In this document: in pieces, positions 24,248-36,337 of the stretch
How the letters are laid out: the number at the start of each line of letters is the position of its first letter
How positions within the stretch are numbered: the first letter of the stretch is position 1
From: Cannabis sativa
Taxonomy: Eukaryota; Streptophyta; Magnoliopsida; Rosales; Cannabaceae
Length of the DNA: 64,000 bases
Assembly (NCBI RefSeq): GCF_029168945.1
Contig: NC_083603.1
Coordinates: forward strand, 48,928,406-48,992,405
Reading direction: 5' to 3'
Notes under the pieces: model-generated
Seen by the model: the letters and a program-made list of their open reading frames with translations, nothing else
What the model was told of the DNA's origin: nothing
Database searches by the model: none
Program-made: the position numbers and the translations under genes

Positions 24248-24617
24248 GGGTATATACCATTTTAGCCCATGTGTTTTGCAAAAGTTATCAATTGGACCCT
24301 CTGTTTTGTTAAATGACAAAATGGACCCTGTATTTTCTAAAATGGTACAAATAGGACCCTTAATTGATTTTTTGTCAAAATAAAATTTAATTATAATCTG
24401 ATCTAAAAGTGTTATGACAAAATTGTTTACATTTTCTGTATCTGTTCGTATTAGGAATTGTTTTCAAGTTGATTATATTAAAAAAATTGTCAAAAATTAA
24501 GCTCGGAGTCCTATTTTTACTATTTTAGAAAATACAGGGTCCATTTTGTCATTTAACAAAATACAGGGTCCAATCGGTAACTTTTGCAAAACACAGGGTC
24601 CAAAATGGTATTTACCC
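24248..24617. mobile_element. MULE-type MITE with long terminal inverted repeats
   Basis: 370-bp element whose ends (GGGTATATACCATTTT... and the complement GGGTAAATACCATTTT...) are inverted repeats for about 110 bases. Perfect nine-base direct repeats TACTAAAAT flank it (24239-24247 and 24618-24626), the target size typical of Mutator-like elements. No coding capacity. The arms carry repeated GGACCCT and TTGTTAAATGACAAAAT phrases. Confidence 0.92.
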
Positions 24618-24626
24618 TACTAAAAT

Positions 24627-25450
24627 ACTAGAAAAATACAAATACATATTATAAAATATAAAATATTAATAAAAAGTTACCTAATATACAAACACTTAGA
24701 GCAATGTAAATTTGTATTTATTTAACTTTTTAATTTAATTTTATTTATGCTTTAATTTAATTTAATTAATAATAAAAAAATAAATTTAGATTTTTAATAA
24801 AAGTTAAAAAAATTATATTAATTAAAGCTGAAAAAAAAAATTATAGTTTTCACTTTATTCATATCTTAAAATTAATTGGGAAATTGGATACAATCTTTTT
24901 TGTTCTTTTTTATTTTACTCTTTTCTTCTTTTACTTTTATACGGTGTCAAGTACTTTAGGAGAGAGAATGGCTGATGTGTGTGGGCCCTACCTGCTGCTG
25001 ATGGGAGAGGACGCGCCATTTGACGTGTTGGGATGTCACTTAGTGAGCAATCAGAATTTTGTTTTAAAAAAATTTAAAAAAATAATTGGAGAAAGAAAAA
25101 AAATTCTTTACAGATTTTACTATTTTATTTTCTTAAAAAAAATCTTTACTTTTTTTTTTTTGTACGGTAAGTCTTTATTTTAATTCTAAAGAAATATCAC
25201 ATATCTTTTTTTTCTTTTCTCTTTCTTTTGTTTTTCAAATGTATCATAAATGTTATTGATTTTTTATATATATATATAAAAATAACTAACACAAAAAATA
25301 TTTTCAAATAAAAATATATCATATTAATTTATAAAAATATTAGATGAATTTAATTTAATTTCTTATTCTTACATAACCCCCAACTAAATTCTTACTAGTT
25401 TTGAGCAATTCAAACAAAAATAAAAAAATATATATATAAAAAGAAAATTT
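24627..25450. other. AT-rich intergenic DNA
   Basis: No gene supported. A frame at 24884-25183 looks accidental: low complexity, no recognisable domain. Confidence 0.5.
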
Positions 25451-26844
25451 ACACAAAAATTACTTAAAATTAGGCTTTTTTTACGATTTTTTTTTTTTTT
25501 ACATTTTATCAGGTTTTACTTTTCACTTTTTTTTTTTAAGAAAAAAATATTGGTTCTCATAGCATCAACATAAAAACAACGCAAAGACAATTTTTTCATT
25601 TTTTTTTAAAAAAAAATCTATAAATTTGTAAAATGTAAACTTTTGTCATTTGGTAGTATTTATTAAATAATCCCAAAATATAACCAAAATAAAATATCAA
25701 ATCAAATTATACTTAGTGTGAATTTAGTTTTTCTTGGGTACATACTTTTTTGAGTTGTTGTATAAGTAATTTGTAGTTATTTTTAAGTTTGTTTTTATTT
25801 GTTAAGATTATTTGTTTGTGTGTGTCTGTATTTTAAGTTAACACAATTTGTTAATTTCTAATAATTTTTTATATTAAATTAGGGTTGTTATCTCATTGTT
25901 ATTTAGTTGTTCAACCAAGAGAAAATTAGTATATATATTTAGTTTTCCATAGGTATGTAAGTTTTTGAGTTGGTGTTCAAGTGTTTTATAGTTGCTTTTT
26001 CATTTTTATTTTTGTGATTATTTGTGTCTTTTTTTTTATGAGTTTATGCATTGTGTTGATGTTTGTTTAATTTGCATATTTTTATTATTTTTACATTGCA
26101 TTTAGATTGTGGACAATATTTATTGATGTTTAGTTATTTTTCTTATTTAATTAGAAAAATTGTTATGTAGTTGTATTTTTGTAGTTTTTTGGTTGACCAA
26201 AACATTCATTAGAAAAAAACAAATTATTTTTCACAATTTTGATACAAAATAATAATAATCATAATAAATAAAATTATACTATTTAAATTTAAAGTAAATA
26301 TTTTCAAATATAAATAATAATAAAAACACACCTAGTAACTAATGAAATAATAAATTATAATAATGCTTTTGAACTAGAAATAATAATAAAATGAAATTTT
26401 TTATTCAAATATTTTTTGACCAGTACATAACACACCTAGTAACTAGCTTAGTTATACCTTCTAGAAATTCAAACAGAATAATATATTTTGAAAATGAAAT
26501 ATCAAATCAAATCATACTAAATGAGTTTGAGTAAAGCGACACACAAAAAAAAAAAAAAATCAAACACTTTTTACACACAATAATGTGTATTAAATTTCAA
26601 CTATAGATAATCATATATGGAAAACACGTCAATTTTATAAACAGTGAGTGTGATTTGTGTGTTTCAGAATGCACAATTTGTTGATGTCCAATATTGATTT
26701 GTATATTTATGTAGTGTTGTCATTTAATTGTTTGTTAGTTGTTATTAAGTTGTTCAACAAATAAAAAAATGAGTATGTGTTTAGTTTTTTTATGAGCATT
26801 ATTGAGTTGATACACACGTGTTTTGCAGTTGCTTATCAATTTAT

Positions 26845-26893
26845 TAGATCTTGGGTTAATTGTTAGATAAATTAACAATTAACCCAAGATCTA
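26845..26893. repeat. 21-bp perfect inverted repeat at the copia left end
   Basis: Arms 26845-26865 and 26873-26893 are perfect complements around a 7-base loop. The right arm lies inside the LTR, while most of the left arm (26845-26860) lies outside it. The outside bases are a copy of the LTR's own end. Confidence 0.95.
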
Positions 26894-27350
26894 TTTGTAC
26901 ATAACATAAAACACAATAATAAGATATAATAATTAGGTATGTGTACCTGATTGATCCATAGCAATTATCTCAGTTTGATCCACAGCAGTTACTCCAATTC
27001 GATAGTGCAATACTATCAACTAAGTCTTCCTCCCTAGATCTCTAAATCAGAAGCAGTTTATTTTATCTCATTATCAAAAGGTATACAATTGTGATTAGAC
27101 AATATGTATTTATAGAGTTAGGGAGGGGACTTAGCTACAAAACCCTAGTTGGGCTGGGCCTGCTCATCAAAGGCTTCAGTCAACTAGAAAAGCCCACACT
27201 TCTGCTTCACCTAGACTTTACACACAGATGCTAAGCCCATTAACAATTGATCACCAACAACATAGGCTAACACAGCAAAGAACTATCCAATCAACCCAAA
27301 TTTTAATAAAACCAATAAAATTTAATGTAAGCCCATATAAAAGTCTAACA
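26861..27350 (-). repeat. 3' LTR of the copia element
   Basis: 490 bp, nearly identical to 43151-43640, which indicates a fairly young insertion. Confidence 0.93.
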
Positions 27351-28011
27351 TTCTCCCACTTGGGCTACATTGATTTTAATACATATATATATTATATTAA
27401 AATAATTTTGTTTGAAAACGACTCATGGGTTGAACAACAGGAAAACATTTGTGGCCACTTTCAAAAATGATAGTTCTCTGATAGCATCTCAACATACCGG
27501 TCCAATTTAATCTTTGATAATGAACTATGACAGTCATATTGTTTTTAACTCAACAAAAGACATTCATAATCACAAATACCAAAGTATTAAATCGACATGG
27601 TCAATAAGTCTAGTAGTGTGGTAAGGAATTATGTTCAACATGTGATCAATTTAAAATAACATAATATTCTTATCAGTCCTCAATTTCACTGATACCGTGA
27701 TGCTTAATAAATAAGCCAGTGAAATTAAACATACACTACTTAATAAATAAGTAAGTGTCACTGAACTTGCTTAAAACATTAAGCCAACAAAATATCATTG
27801 TTATTAAGCAAATATACTTAAAAGACAATGATCACAACAATATGAACCACATGCTTTCAATTTCAATCATTCTCGAGAATATAACAAAACATAATTGAAA
27901 ACATATCCATTCAATAATAAAAAAATATTGAAACAAAAAATGTAGTTCATAACTTTATTCAGAAAATTATAAATAATAATTTCTAAAAACAAACAGAAAA
28001 CAAAACTCCCA

Positions 28012-29143
28012 CTAACCCAAAAGATCAAAAGATTCTAAAATGCCCATATTAACAACATGTTTATTAAACAACACGACACTTAACCCTTTGGTTAGAGGAT
28101 CAGCTAACATCGACTCAGTCTTGCAATTTTCAATGACAATGTCTCCTTTCTTGACCAAGTCTCTGACAGTGAGATACTTTATTTCCATATGTTTAGAAGC
28201 ACTACTAATCTTGTTATTCTTTGAAAAGAAAACAGCAGCATTATTATCACAATAGATTAGCATAGGTGTGGAAATAGAATCAACCACTCGTATCTCCGAA
28301 ATAAAATTCTTCAGCCACAAAGCTTGCAAAGATGCCCCATAACATGCAACAAACTCAGCATACATAGTAGATGATGTGATCAAAGTCTGTTTGACACTCT
28401 TCCAAGAAATAGCGGACTCGCCAAGGTGAAAATATAGCCAGAAGTTGACTTTAAATCATCTACACAACCACCAAAATCTGAATCTGAATAACCAACAACT
28501 CGAAGATTGTCAACATGCTTATACACAAGCATAAAACTCTTCGTTCTTTGCAAATATCTCAAAACTTTCTTGGCTGCAACCCAATGATCATGGCCAGGAT
28601 CAGATAAATATCTCCCAAGAACATTGACTACGAAAGCTATGTCAGGTCGAGTGCAAACCTGAGCATACATCAAACTCCATACTACACTTGCATAAGGGAT
28701 GTTCTTCATTGCTCCTCTTTCCAAGTCGTTCTTAGGACATTGCTGCTTAGTGAACTTGTCCCCTTTCAGAATAGGAACAGAACCGGCTTTACACAAATCC
28801 ATGTTGAACCTTTTGAGCACACGATTAATGTAAGCTTCTTGAGATAAGCCAAGAACTTTTCGATTCCTGTCACGATGGATCTCAATCCCCAAAACATAGG
28901 ATGCCTCTCCAAGATCTTTCATATCAAAATTGGAAGACAGAAAATTTTTGGTCTCATTTAGTAATGACAAATCACTGCTGGCAAGTAAAATGTCGTCCAC
29001 ATAAAGAACAAGAAAAATATAACGATTCCCACTGATCTTCATATAAATACACTGATCAAACTTGTTCTCTACGAAACCAAACGATGTCACAACCTTGTCA
29101 AACTTCAAGTACCACTGGCGAGATGCCTGCTTGAGACCATAAA
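28012..29143 (-). pseudogene. Copia pol, 3' half: RT C-terminal part and RNase H
   Basis: The minus-strand frame 28380-29108 carries the copia RT catalytic block (FLVLYVDDILLAS) and GLSQEAYI, followed by LMYAQVCTRPDIAF; 28012-28383 carries RNase H (STMYAEFVA, YCDNNAA, KHMEIKY, DPLTKGL). A one-base frameshift near 28420 separates them; sequence on both sides is otherwise well conserved. The upstream part of RT lies across the gypsy insertion at 38577. 27351-28011 is 3' untranslated sequence without a gene. Confidence 0.88.
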
Positions 29144-31386
29144 TGTAAAGCCCGCTTAGTTAATTTGGAAATTATCAGTTAATTATGATTAATTATGGAA
29201 TTATTTATAGCTATTTAAATAATTTATTACTGTTATTTATGGAATTCAGAAATGCATGGTTATGTTATTCAGTAGTTTTCATATTCTGCATTTCCGGTGC
29301 CCGGTATTTTGGAACTTGGCGTTTGGCTCAGTAGAAATCACAACTTAGTATGTTAGTAGTTTGGGGACGGGTTTTAGACATTGGGAATTTCGGGAATGGC
29401 CGAGAATTTAGAATTTCCCAAAATACCCCTTTAGTATGACTTATGTGATTTTATGGTGGAGGGGCAAAATGGTCTTTTTGCCCCATTAGTGTTTTGTCTT
29501 ATGTGAATTGATTATTTGAATTTAAATAGTTATTTTATGTGTTTTAGTGGCTGAAATAAAATAGTTTAAGTGGCTTTATTCTTTTATTTTTTCTCATTTC
29601 AACACTTAGCAAAAAATTAGAAAAAACTTTGAAAAAGAAAAGCTCTCTCTTTTCCTCTCATTTTCGGCTGAAGCTTTGGGCAGCAAGGAGCTGATTTCTT
29701 CATTGATTTTTACTTGTTGATTCATCTCATCTTAAGGTCCTTTGCAAGCTAGGTTAGCTCATCTTCTCCCTTCCTTAATTTCTTGAGTTTTTGATGAAAA
29801 AGTTGAGTAAATGCATGATAATTTGAATTTCTTGCTGCTGTGATTTGTTGTTGTTTTCTAAAGTTTAATCTTGCTATTTTAAGTAATTTAGAGTTAGTGT
29901 ATGCATGATGGTTACTTGGAATCAAGTTTTGGAGTTTTTAATTCAAGAACATGAATTTTGAAAATATATGTTGAATCTGTAAATTACTTGCTGTAGTTGA
30001 TTGTTTTCATTTTCAGAGGCTTAGTTATGCATAATTATGTAGGTTTGATCTAGTTTGATTGCATGTTAGTGGATTCTAACCAAGTTTGAGTTTTGGAACT
30101 CAAAGCTTGGTCTTTAATGGTGTTTTGTGATTCTGTGAGTTCTGGGTGATTTTGTTGCCTTTGAATGGTTATTTGGGGCATATAGAACAGGTCTGGAAGA
30201 TCTTGTATGATTTGGGTTAGAATTGATCGAGTTATGAATTTTTGAAAAATTCCTGCGAGGAACCGGAATTCCGGTTGGGCAACCGGAATTCCGGATGGGG
30301 GTCCTGAATTTCCCAGAACCGGAATTCCGGTTGGGCAACCGGTCTACCGGTTGGGGATTTTTCAGAACCCGTGTTTTTCCTCGTTTTTATGTTTTTAGGG
30401 GTATTGCCATGCTTTTTATCGATAGGGAAACTTTTAGTTCCTAGTTTAAGTCCCCGGGAAGTGATTTAGCGTGTCACTTATAGCGTTGTGATTTTTATGG
30501 TTTAGGAGCCGATGTCCGCCACTCGGCTTCGGTTCCGGTCGGGTTGGCCAAGCACACCTGAATTCGGAATCCAGGTAAGATTAGTATAACAGTATGCATA
30601 TGTAGATTACATGTTTAGCATGCATGTAGGAAGCCTGTTAGATTACATTAGTTATGTATATAGGCTTCGAACCATCCAACCATGTCACGTCGGTACAGGC
30701 TGGAGTATGACCAGCAGCCGGAGTATGACCGGTTCGACCGATCAGGCTGACATTTGGTTGGTGGTTCTGTGCTATTGACCTATCCCGTCGGTACAGGCCG
30801 GAGTATGACCGACGGCGGAGTATGACCGGTTCGACCGATCAGGAGGATACTTGTCAATAGTACCGTCCCTGTGAACGTTCAAAACTCAGTACCATGTTGG
30901 ACATGGCAGTAGTGGCTCAGTACCATGTTGGACATGGCAGTAGCGGGACTCAGTATCGTGTTGGACACGGCAGTTAGAATTATGTATGAGTATTATTATG
31001 CTTTTCTTACTGAGTCTGTCGACTCACAGTTTACGTTTATGTGTAGGTAAAGGCAAGGCTATAGCTGATGGACCGTGAGCGAGCTTATGAGATTGTACAT
31101 GTCGGGGCGGTTAGGCCTGGAGCGTACGATCCTCGGGACAGCAAGGCTGAATTTTTGTAACTGGTCGTTAGACGACCTTTATTTTATGTAATAGTTAAAC
31201 AGTTAAAACTTTTGTAAATAATTTTATAATCGGGATCCCGAGTCTTTTGTAATATTGTTTTATAAGTTTAATTAAAAAGCAAAATTTTAATTAATCACGT
31301 TTTTCCATAAACCTCGTTGATTAGCAACGAGCTGCACAGTACGTTTAAAAATCACGTAATACGCCTAAGGTAGTTAGGGTGTTACA
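29144..31386 (+). repeat. 5' LTR of the nearly intact gypsy element
   Basis: 2243 bp. Contains repeated CCGGAATTCCGG palindromes (about 30260-30350), two copies of a GGAGTATGACCG block (about 30690-30840) and three tandem copies of a GTACCATGTTGGACATGGCAG unit (about 30890-30975). Confidence 0.94.
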
Positions 31387-31647
31387 ATTTGGTATCAAAG
31401 ATCGTCACGACATGTACAATCATCATCAGCAGTTAGCTCGGTTCACGGTTCAGTAAGCCTTTATTGCTTTAGTAGTTTATTTTATTCAGTTATGAAAAAG
31501 AAAAGCCTGTTAGGAAGCATGTTAGTAGCCTGATAGTAGAATAGGCGCATGTTTCGTTTTTAATTTCCAAATTAAGCGGCATTAGTAAGCTCTCCTTGAA
31601 TACGACCTGATATGCCAACTCTTGGTTTCGCAGGCGGTTCTAACTAG

Positions 31648-32058
31648 ATGGACGCCAGGCGGACTACCAGGAGTCAGGGCAACTCCGTGGGGTCGAACCA
31701 AGGACAGGGAGCTCAGTTTCCCCCACCTGCTAGGGGCCGAGGTAGAGGTCCCCGAGGCAGGGCTCGTGGTCGGGGTGATGAGAACCCACCACAGGCTGCC
31801 CAGGCTCCCCGGCCGATCGGGGAGCCCCGAATCGGGAGTTACGGTTTGCGGAGATGCAAGCCCGGATCGAAGAACAAGACCTCGAGATTCGAGAGGTTGA
31901 GACGGCGGGGTGCTCCCGGCCCAAAGGTGCCCGTAGTTCCAGTGGCACCTGCCCCTGCTGCCCAGGCCGAGATAGTGGTGGCGGCCCATAGATTGGAACC
32001 TCTGTATGAGCGGTTCTAGAAGCAAGCACCTCCGGTTTTCCTGGGAGGTCCGGACGTA
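31648..32058 (+). pseudogene. Gag N-terminus of the gypsy element, broken
   Basis: Begins MDARRTTRSQGN and is rich in Arg, Gly and Pro. A frameshift near 31880-31910 is suggested because a coiled-coil-like MQARIEEQDLEIR reads in another frame than the sequence around it. A TAG at 32017-32019 then interrupts LYERF...KQAPPVF just before the downstream long frame. These two lesions are the only breaks I found in this element's coding region. Confidence 0.75.
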
Positions 32059-35000
32059 ATGAAAGCCGAGCAATGGCTGACGGTGATCACCAAGATTCTG
32101 AATTTCATGGGTGTCACCGGCAACGATAGAGTGGTGTGCGCCACTTTTCAGTTCCAGGAGGACGCCCTGGTATGGTGGGACATGGTGTCTCAGATCCATG
32201 ACGTCACCACCATGACCTGGGAAAGGTTCCAGGAACTCTTTAATGCAAAGTATTACAATGAGGCGGTCAGAAGCGCCAAGAGGAAAGAGTTCGCTCACCT
32301 GACCCAGCGGGAGAACATGAGCGTCACTGAGTATACTACTCAGTTTGATCGGTTGGCGAGGTTAGCCTCGGGAATTGTGCCGACCGACTTCAGCAAGAAG
32401 GAGAAGTATCTGGACGGGTTGAATCCCAAGATCAGGCATGACCTGATGATCACCACCGACGACAGCACCACCTATGCTCAGATGGTGGAGAAGGCACTGC
32501 GAGCTGAGGGCGCAGTAGGGTGTATGTCAGAATCAGCCAGTACTCCGGTGAGTGGCGGAGCTCCTACCCCTCCTGCATCAGGCTATAGTAGGGGGAGTAG
32601 TGGTTCGGCCATTGATCAGAGGAAGAGAGCACCCACTGCTTCCGGTGGCTCGAGTCAGAACAAGAGGTTCCGGGAGAACCAGAACAGAGGGAGTCGTCCA
32701 GGTGGTACTGAGACCCGCTTCTCCTATCCCGAGTGCCCTAGCTGCAAGAGGCACCATCGGGGTGAGTGCAAAGGTCAGGGATGCTTTCATTGTGGCATGC
32801 CCGGACACTTCAAGAGGGACTGTCCCCAGCTCCGACCAGAAGCACCGCGAGCTCCAGCGATACCCACTCCAGCCAGGGTGTTCGCTATCACGCAGGCTGA
32901 TGCAGATGCCAGCCCATCAATTGTCACAGGTCAGCTTTTTATTAACAACTCGCTATTTTCAGTGCTGTTTGATTCTGGGGCTACACATTCTTATGTGGCG
33001 GCCAGAGTCTTTAGTAAATTGGGTAGACCCTATGATAGATATGAATCAGGGTTTGGAACCCTGTTACCTGGCGGAGAATTGGTTATCTCCAATAGGTGGA
33101 TTAGGTCTATGCCGATCAGGATAGATGGTAGAGAGTTAAGCGCTGATCTGATAGAGATGAGTTTAATCGAATTCGATATTATTTTAGGAATGGATTTCCT
33201 ATCTAAATATTCGGCGAGCATTGACTGTAAAAGGAAGATGGTGGTCTTCCAACCGGAAAGTGAAGAACCGTTTGTATTTGTTGGTTCGGTTCAGGGATCT
33301 CGGATCCCGGTGATCTCGGCTATGTCAGCGAGAGAATTGTTGTACGGCGGTTGCTTAGGGTTTCTGGCCGCGGTGGTGGACACCACTCGGCCAGATACCA
33401 TTCGGCCAGAGGACATCAGGGTGGTTCGGGAATTTTTGGATGTTTTTCCCGAAGAACTTCCAGGGTTACCACCTCAGCGGGAGATTGATTTCGTGATAGA
33501 CTTGGCACCAGGAGTGGAACCGGTGTCCAAAGCCCCATATAGAATGGCTCCAGCTGAACTTAAGGAATTAAAGATTCAGCTCCAAGGGTTGCTTGACATA
33601 GGGTTCATTCGGCCCAGTGTGTCACCCTGGGGAGCCCCGGTTTTGTTCGTCAAGAAGAAGGATGGATCTATGAGGATGTGCATCGACTACAGGGAGTTGA
33701 ACAAGCTGACGGTGAAGAATAAATACCCATTACCTAGGATCGATGACTTGTTCGATCAGCTTCAGGGGAAGACGGTCTTTTCTAAGATTGATCTCCGTTC
33801 GGGTTATCATCAGTTGAGAATCCGAGAGGAGGACATTCCAAAGACGGCTTTCCGCACTAGGTATGGACATTACGAGTTTCTGGTTATGTCATTCGGACTA
33901 ACCAATGCTCCTGCAGCATTCATGGACCTGATGAATAGAGTATTCAAGGATTTCCTCGATATCTGTGTGATTGTGTTTATCGACGACATCCTCGTGTACT
34001 CTCAATCAGAAGAGGAGCATGAGTTACATCTTCAGATGGTACTGCAACGACTTCGAGAACATAAGCTTTATGCCAAGTTCAAGAAATGTGAGTTCTGGCT
34101 ATCTCAGGTGTCCTTCCTAGGGCACATTGTGAGCAAAGACGGGATCAAGGTGGATCCCGGGAAGATTGAATCCGTCAGGGATTGGCCGAGACCGAAGACA
34201 GTGACAGAGATCAGAAGCTTCTTGGGTTTAGCCGGGTACTACCGTAGGTTCTTGGAAGGGTTCTCAAAAATTTCAATGCCCCTAACCGAACTTACAAAGA
34301 AGAATCAGAGATTTATTTGGTCAGATAAGTGCGAAGCTAGCTTTCAGGAGCTAAAACAGAGGTTGATTACTGCTCCGGTGCTAGCTTTGCCTTCAGACAA
34401 GGAGAAGTTCGTAGTATATTGCGACGCATCCAAACAGGGTTTGGGGTGTGTATTGATGCAAGCCGATCGGGTCATCGCTTATGCCTCCCGTCAGTTAAAG
34501 GATTATGAACAGCGATACCCGACTCATGATTTAGAATTGGCCGCAGTGGTTTTTGCACTGAAGATTTGGCGGCATTACCTTTATGGAGAGAAGTGTGAGA
34601 TCTATACCGACCATAAAAGTCTCAAGTATTTCTTTACTCAGAAAGATTTGAACATGAGACAAAGGCGTTGGTTGGAATTAGTGAAGGATTATGATTGTGA
34701 GATCCTCTATCATCCCGGAAAAGCCAATGTAGTGGCCGATGCCCTGAGCAGAAAGGGTCCCGGGCAAATAGCTAGTATGGTTCAGATCTCACCCCAGCTA
34801 GCTGAGGATATGGTTAGATCCAGCATTGAGTTTGTGATAGGTCAGCTTCACAACTTAACGCTGCAATCTGATCTGTTGGAAAGAATAAAAATCGCACAGA
34901 TGACAGATCCGGAGTTAGTGAAGATCCGAGATGAGGTGTTGGCTGGTCAAGCCAAGGACTTTTTAGTATCAGACAGTGGGATGCTTTTGTATAAAGCCAG

Positions 35001-36336
35001 AGTTTGTGTTCCGAACAGTGTGGAACTTAGAAATGAGATCTTTGAGGAGGCTCATTCTACCCCATATTCTCTGCATCCCGGCACCACTAAGATGTACCAA
35101 GATTTGCAACCGTACTTCTGGTGGAGCGGTATGAAGAAGAATTTGGTAGAATTCGTATCGAGATGCCTCACTTGTCAGCAGATTAAGGCTGAACATCAGA
35201 GACCAGCAGGGTTGTTGCAGCCTCTAACCCTACCAGAATGGAAATGGGAAGATATCACGATGGATTTTGTGGTCGGGTTACCTAGGACCACGGGTTTGTA
35301 TGATTCCATCTGGGTAGTGGTGGACCGATTTACGAAATCTGCTCACTTTCTGCCGGTTAGAACAACATTTTCAGTGGATCAGTTGGCAGAACTGTATGTC
35401 AGAGAGATAGTGAGACTTCACGGGGTACCGAAGTCTATAGTTTCGGACAGGGATCCGAAGTTTACCTCCAAATTTTGGCAAAGTTTGCAACGGGCAATGG
35501 GTACCAAGCTGAAATTTAGTACAGCATTCCATCCTCAGACAGATGGTCAGTCCGAAAGGACAATTCAGATATTGGAGGATATGTTGAGAGCCTGTGTTAT
35601 GGACTTTGAAGGCTCGTGGAATAAGTATCTACCGTTGATAGAATTCTCTTACAACAACAGTTATCAAAGTACAATAGGGATGGCTCCCTATGAACTGTTG
35701 TACGGTAGGAAATGTAGATCCCCTATCCACTGGGATGAGACAGGGGAGAGGAAATACCTAGGTCCTGAGTCAGTTCAGCGGACCAATGAGGCGATAGAGA
35801 AGATAAAAGCCAGAATGCTTGCCTCACAGAGCAGACAGAAGAGTTACGCAGATCCGAAACGCAGAGATGTTGAGTTCCAAGTAGGGGAACATGTGTTTTT
35901 ACGGGTATCTCCAATGAAGGGGATTAAATGTTTCGGGAAAAGAGGCAAGTTATGCCCTAGATTTACAGGACCTTTCGAGATTCTCGAAAAGATAGGTCAA
36001 GTGGCATATCGGTTAGCATTGCCTCCAGCCTTATCAGCAGTTCACAACGTATTCCATGTCTCGATGTTGAGAAAATACGTTTCAGACCCCTCTCATATAC
36101 TCAGTTATGAGAGCCTTCAGCTACAGCCAGATATGACTTATGAGGAACAGCCAGTGCAGATCCTGGATAGAAAGGATAAAGTCCTTCGGAATAAGACCAT
36201 AGCATTGGTCAAGGTTCTCTGGAGAAACAGCAAGGTGGAGGAAGCCACCTGGGAGCTAGAGACAGATATGAGAGCTCAATATCCAGAGTTATTCAGGTTA
36301 GATTTCGGGGACGAAATCCTTTTAAGGGGGGGATAG
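32059..36336 (+). CDS. Gypsy Gag-Pol polyprotein, 1425 codons
   Basis: Single open frame encoding most of Gag and all of Pol. Approximate residues: gag core 1-170; zinc knuckle [16 protein letters not shown] near 241; protease [10 protein letters not shown] near 303 and ILGMDF near 375; reverse transcriptase with [11 protein letters not shown] near 575 and [12 protein letters not shown] near 640; RNase [12 protein letters not shown] near 788; integrase with [11 protein letters not shown] near 1035, then [17 protein letters not shown] and [11 protein letters not shown] around 1075-1165; C-terminal chromodomain-like [14 protein letters not shown] near 1390. The listed start is only the first ATG after an upstream stop; the natural Gag start is at about 31648. 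The protein would form cytoplasmic particles and insert copies in the nucleus. All catalytic motifs are present, so this copy may still supply Pol. Confidence 0.95.
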   Translation: MKAEQWLTVITKILNFMGVTGNDRVVCATFQFQEDALVWWDMVSQIHDVTTMTWERFQELFNAKYYNEAVRSAKRKEFAHLTQRENMSVTEYTTQFDRLARLASGIVPTDFSKKEKYLDGLNPKIRHDLMITTDDSTTYAQMVEKALRAEGAVGCMSESASTPVSGGAPTPPASGYSRGSSGSAIDQRKRAPTASGGSSQNKRFRENQNRGSRPGGTETRFSYPECPSCKRHHRGECKGQGCFHCGMPGHFKRDCPQLRPEAPRAPAIPTPARVFAITQADADASPSIVTGQLFINNSLFSVLFDSGATHSYVAARVFSKLGRPYDRYESGFGTLLPGGELVISNRWIRSMPIRIDGRELSADLIEMSLIEFDIILGMDFLSKYSASIDCKRKMVVFQPESEEPFVFVGSVQGSRIPVISAMSARELLYGGCLGFLAAVVDTTRPDTIRPEDIRVVREFLDVFPEELPGLPPQREIDFVIDLAPGVEPVSKAPYRMAPAELKELKIQLQGLLDIGFIRPSVSPWGAPVLFVKKKDGSMRMCIDYRELNKLTVKNKYPLPRIDDLFDQLQGKTVFSKIDLRSGYHQLRIREEDIPKTAFRTRYGHYEFLVMSFGLTNAPAAFMDLMNRVFKDFLDICVIVFIDDILVYSQSEEEHELHLQMVLQRLREHKLYAKFKKCEFWLSQVSFLGHIVSKDGIKVDPGKIESVRDWPRPKTVTEIRSFLGLAGYYRRFLEGFSKISMPLTELTKKNQRFIWSDKCEASFQELKQRLITAPVLALPSDKEKFVVYCDASKQGLGCVLMQADRVIAYASRQLKDYEQRYPTHDLELAAVVFALKIWRHYLYGEKCEIYTDHKSLKYFFTQKDLNMRQRRWLELVKDYDCEILYHPGKANVVADALSRKGPGQIASMVQISPQLAEDMVRSSIEFVIGQLHNLTLQSDLLERIKIAQMTDPELVKIRDEVLAGQAKDFLVSDSGMLLYKARVCVPNSVELRNEIFEEAHSTPYSLHPGTTKMYQDLQPYFWWSGMKKNLVEFVSRCLTCQQIKAEHQRPAGLLQPLTLPEWKWEDITMDFVVGLPRTTGLYDSIWVVVDRFTKSAHFLPVRTTFSVDQLAELYVREIVRLHGVPKSIVSDRDPKFTSKFWQSLQRAMGTKLKFSTAFHPQTDGQSERTIQILEDMLRACVMDFEGSWNKYLPLIEFSYNNSYQSTIGMAPYELLYGRKCRSPIHWDETGERKYLGPESVQRTNEAIEKIKARMLASQSRQKSYADPKRRDVEFQVGEHVFLRVSPMKGIKCFGKRGKLCPRFTGPFEILEKIGQVAYRLALPPALSAVHNVFHVSMLRKYVSDPSHILSYESLQLQPDMTYEEQPVQILDRKDKVLRNKTIALVKVLWRNSKVEEATWELETDMRAQYPELFRLDFGDEILLRGG

Positions 36337-36337
36337 T

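Noticed and set aside
24884..25183. 99-codon frame with hydrophobic start
   Set aside because: T-rich low complexity at both ends, no domain, no splice or promoter context.
30114..30338. Minus-strand frame, also seen near 62902 on the plus strand
   Set aside because: Follows the CCGGAATTCCGG repeats shared by gypsy LTR copies; conserved because the LTR is repeated.
31582..32298. Long minus-strand frame opposite the gypsy gag
   Set aside because: Shadow of the real plus-strand gag; GC-rich coding sequence often leaves the opposite strand open.
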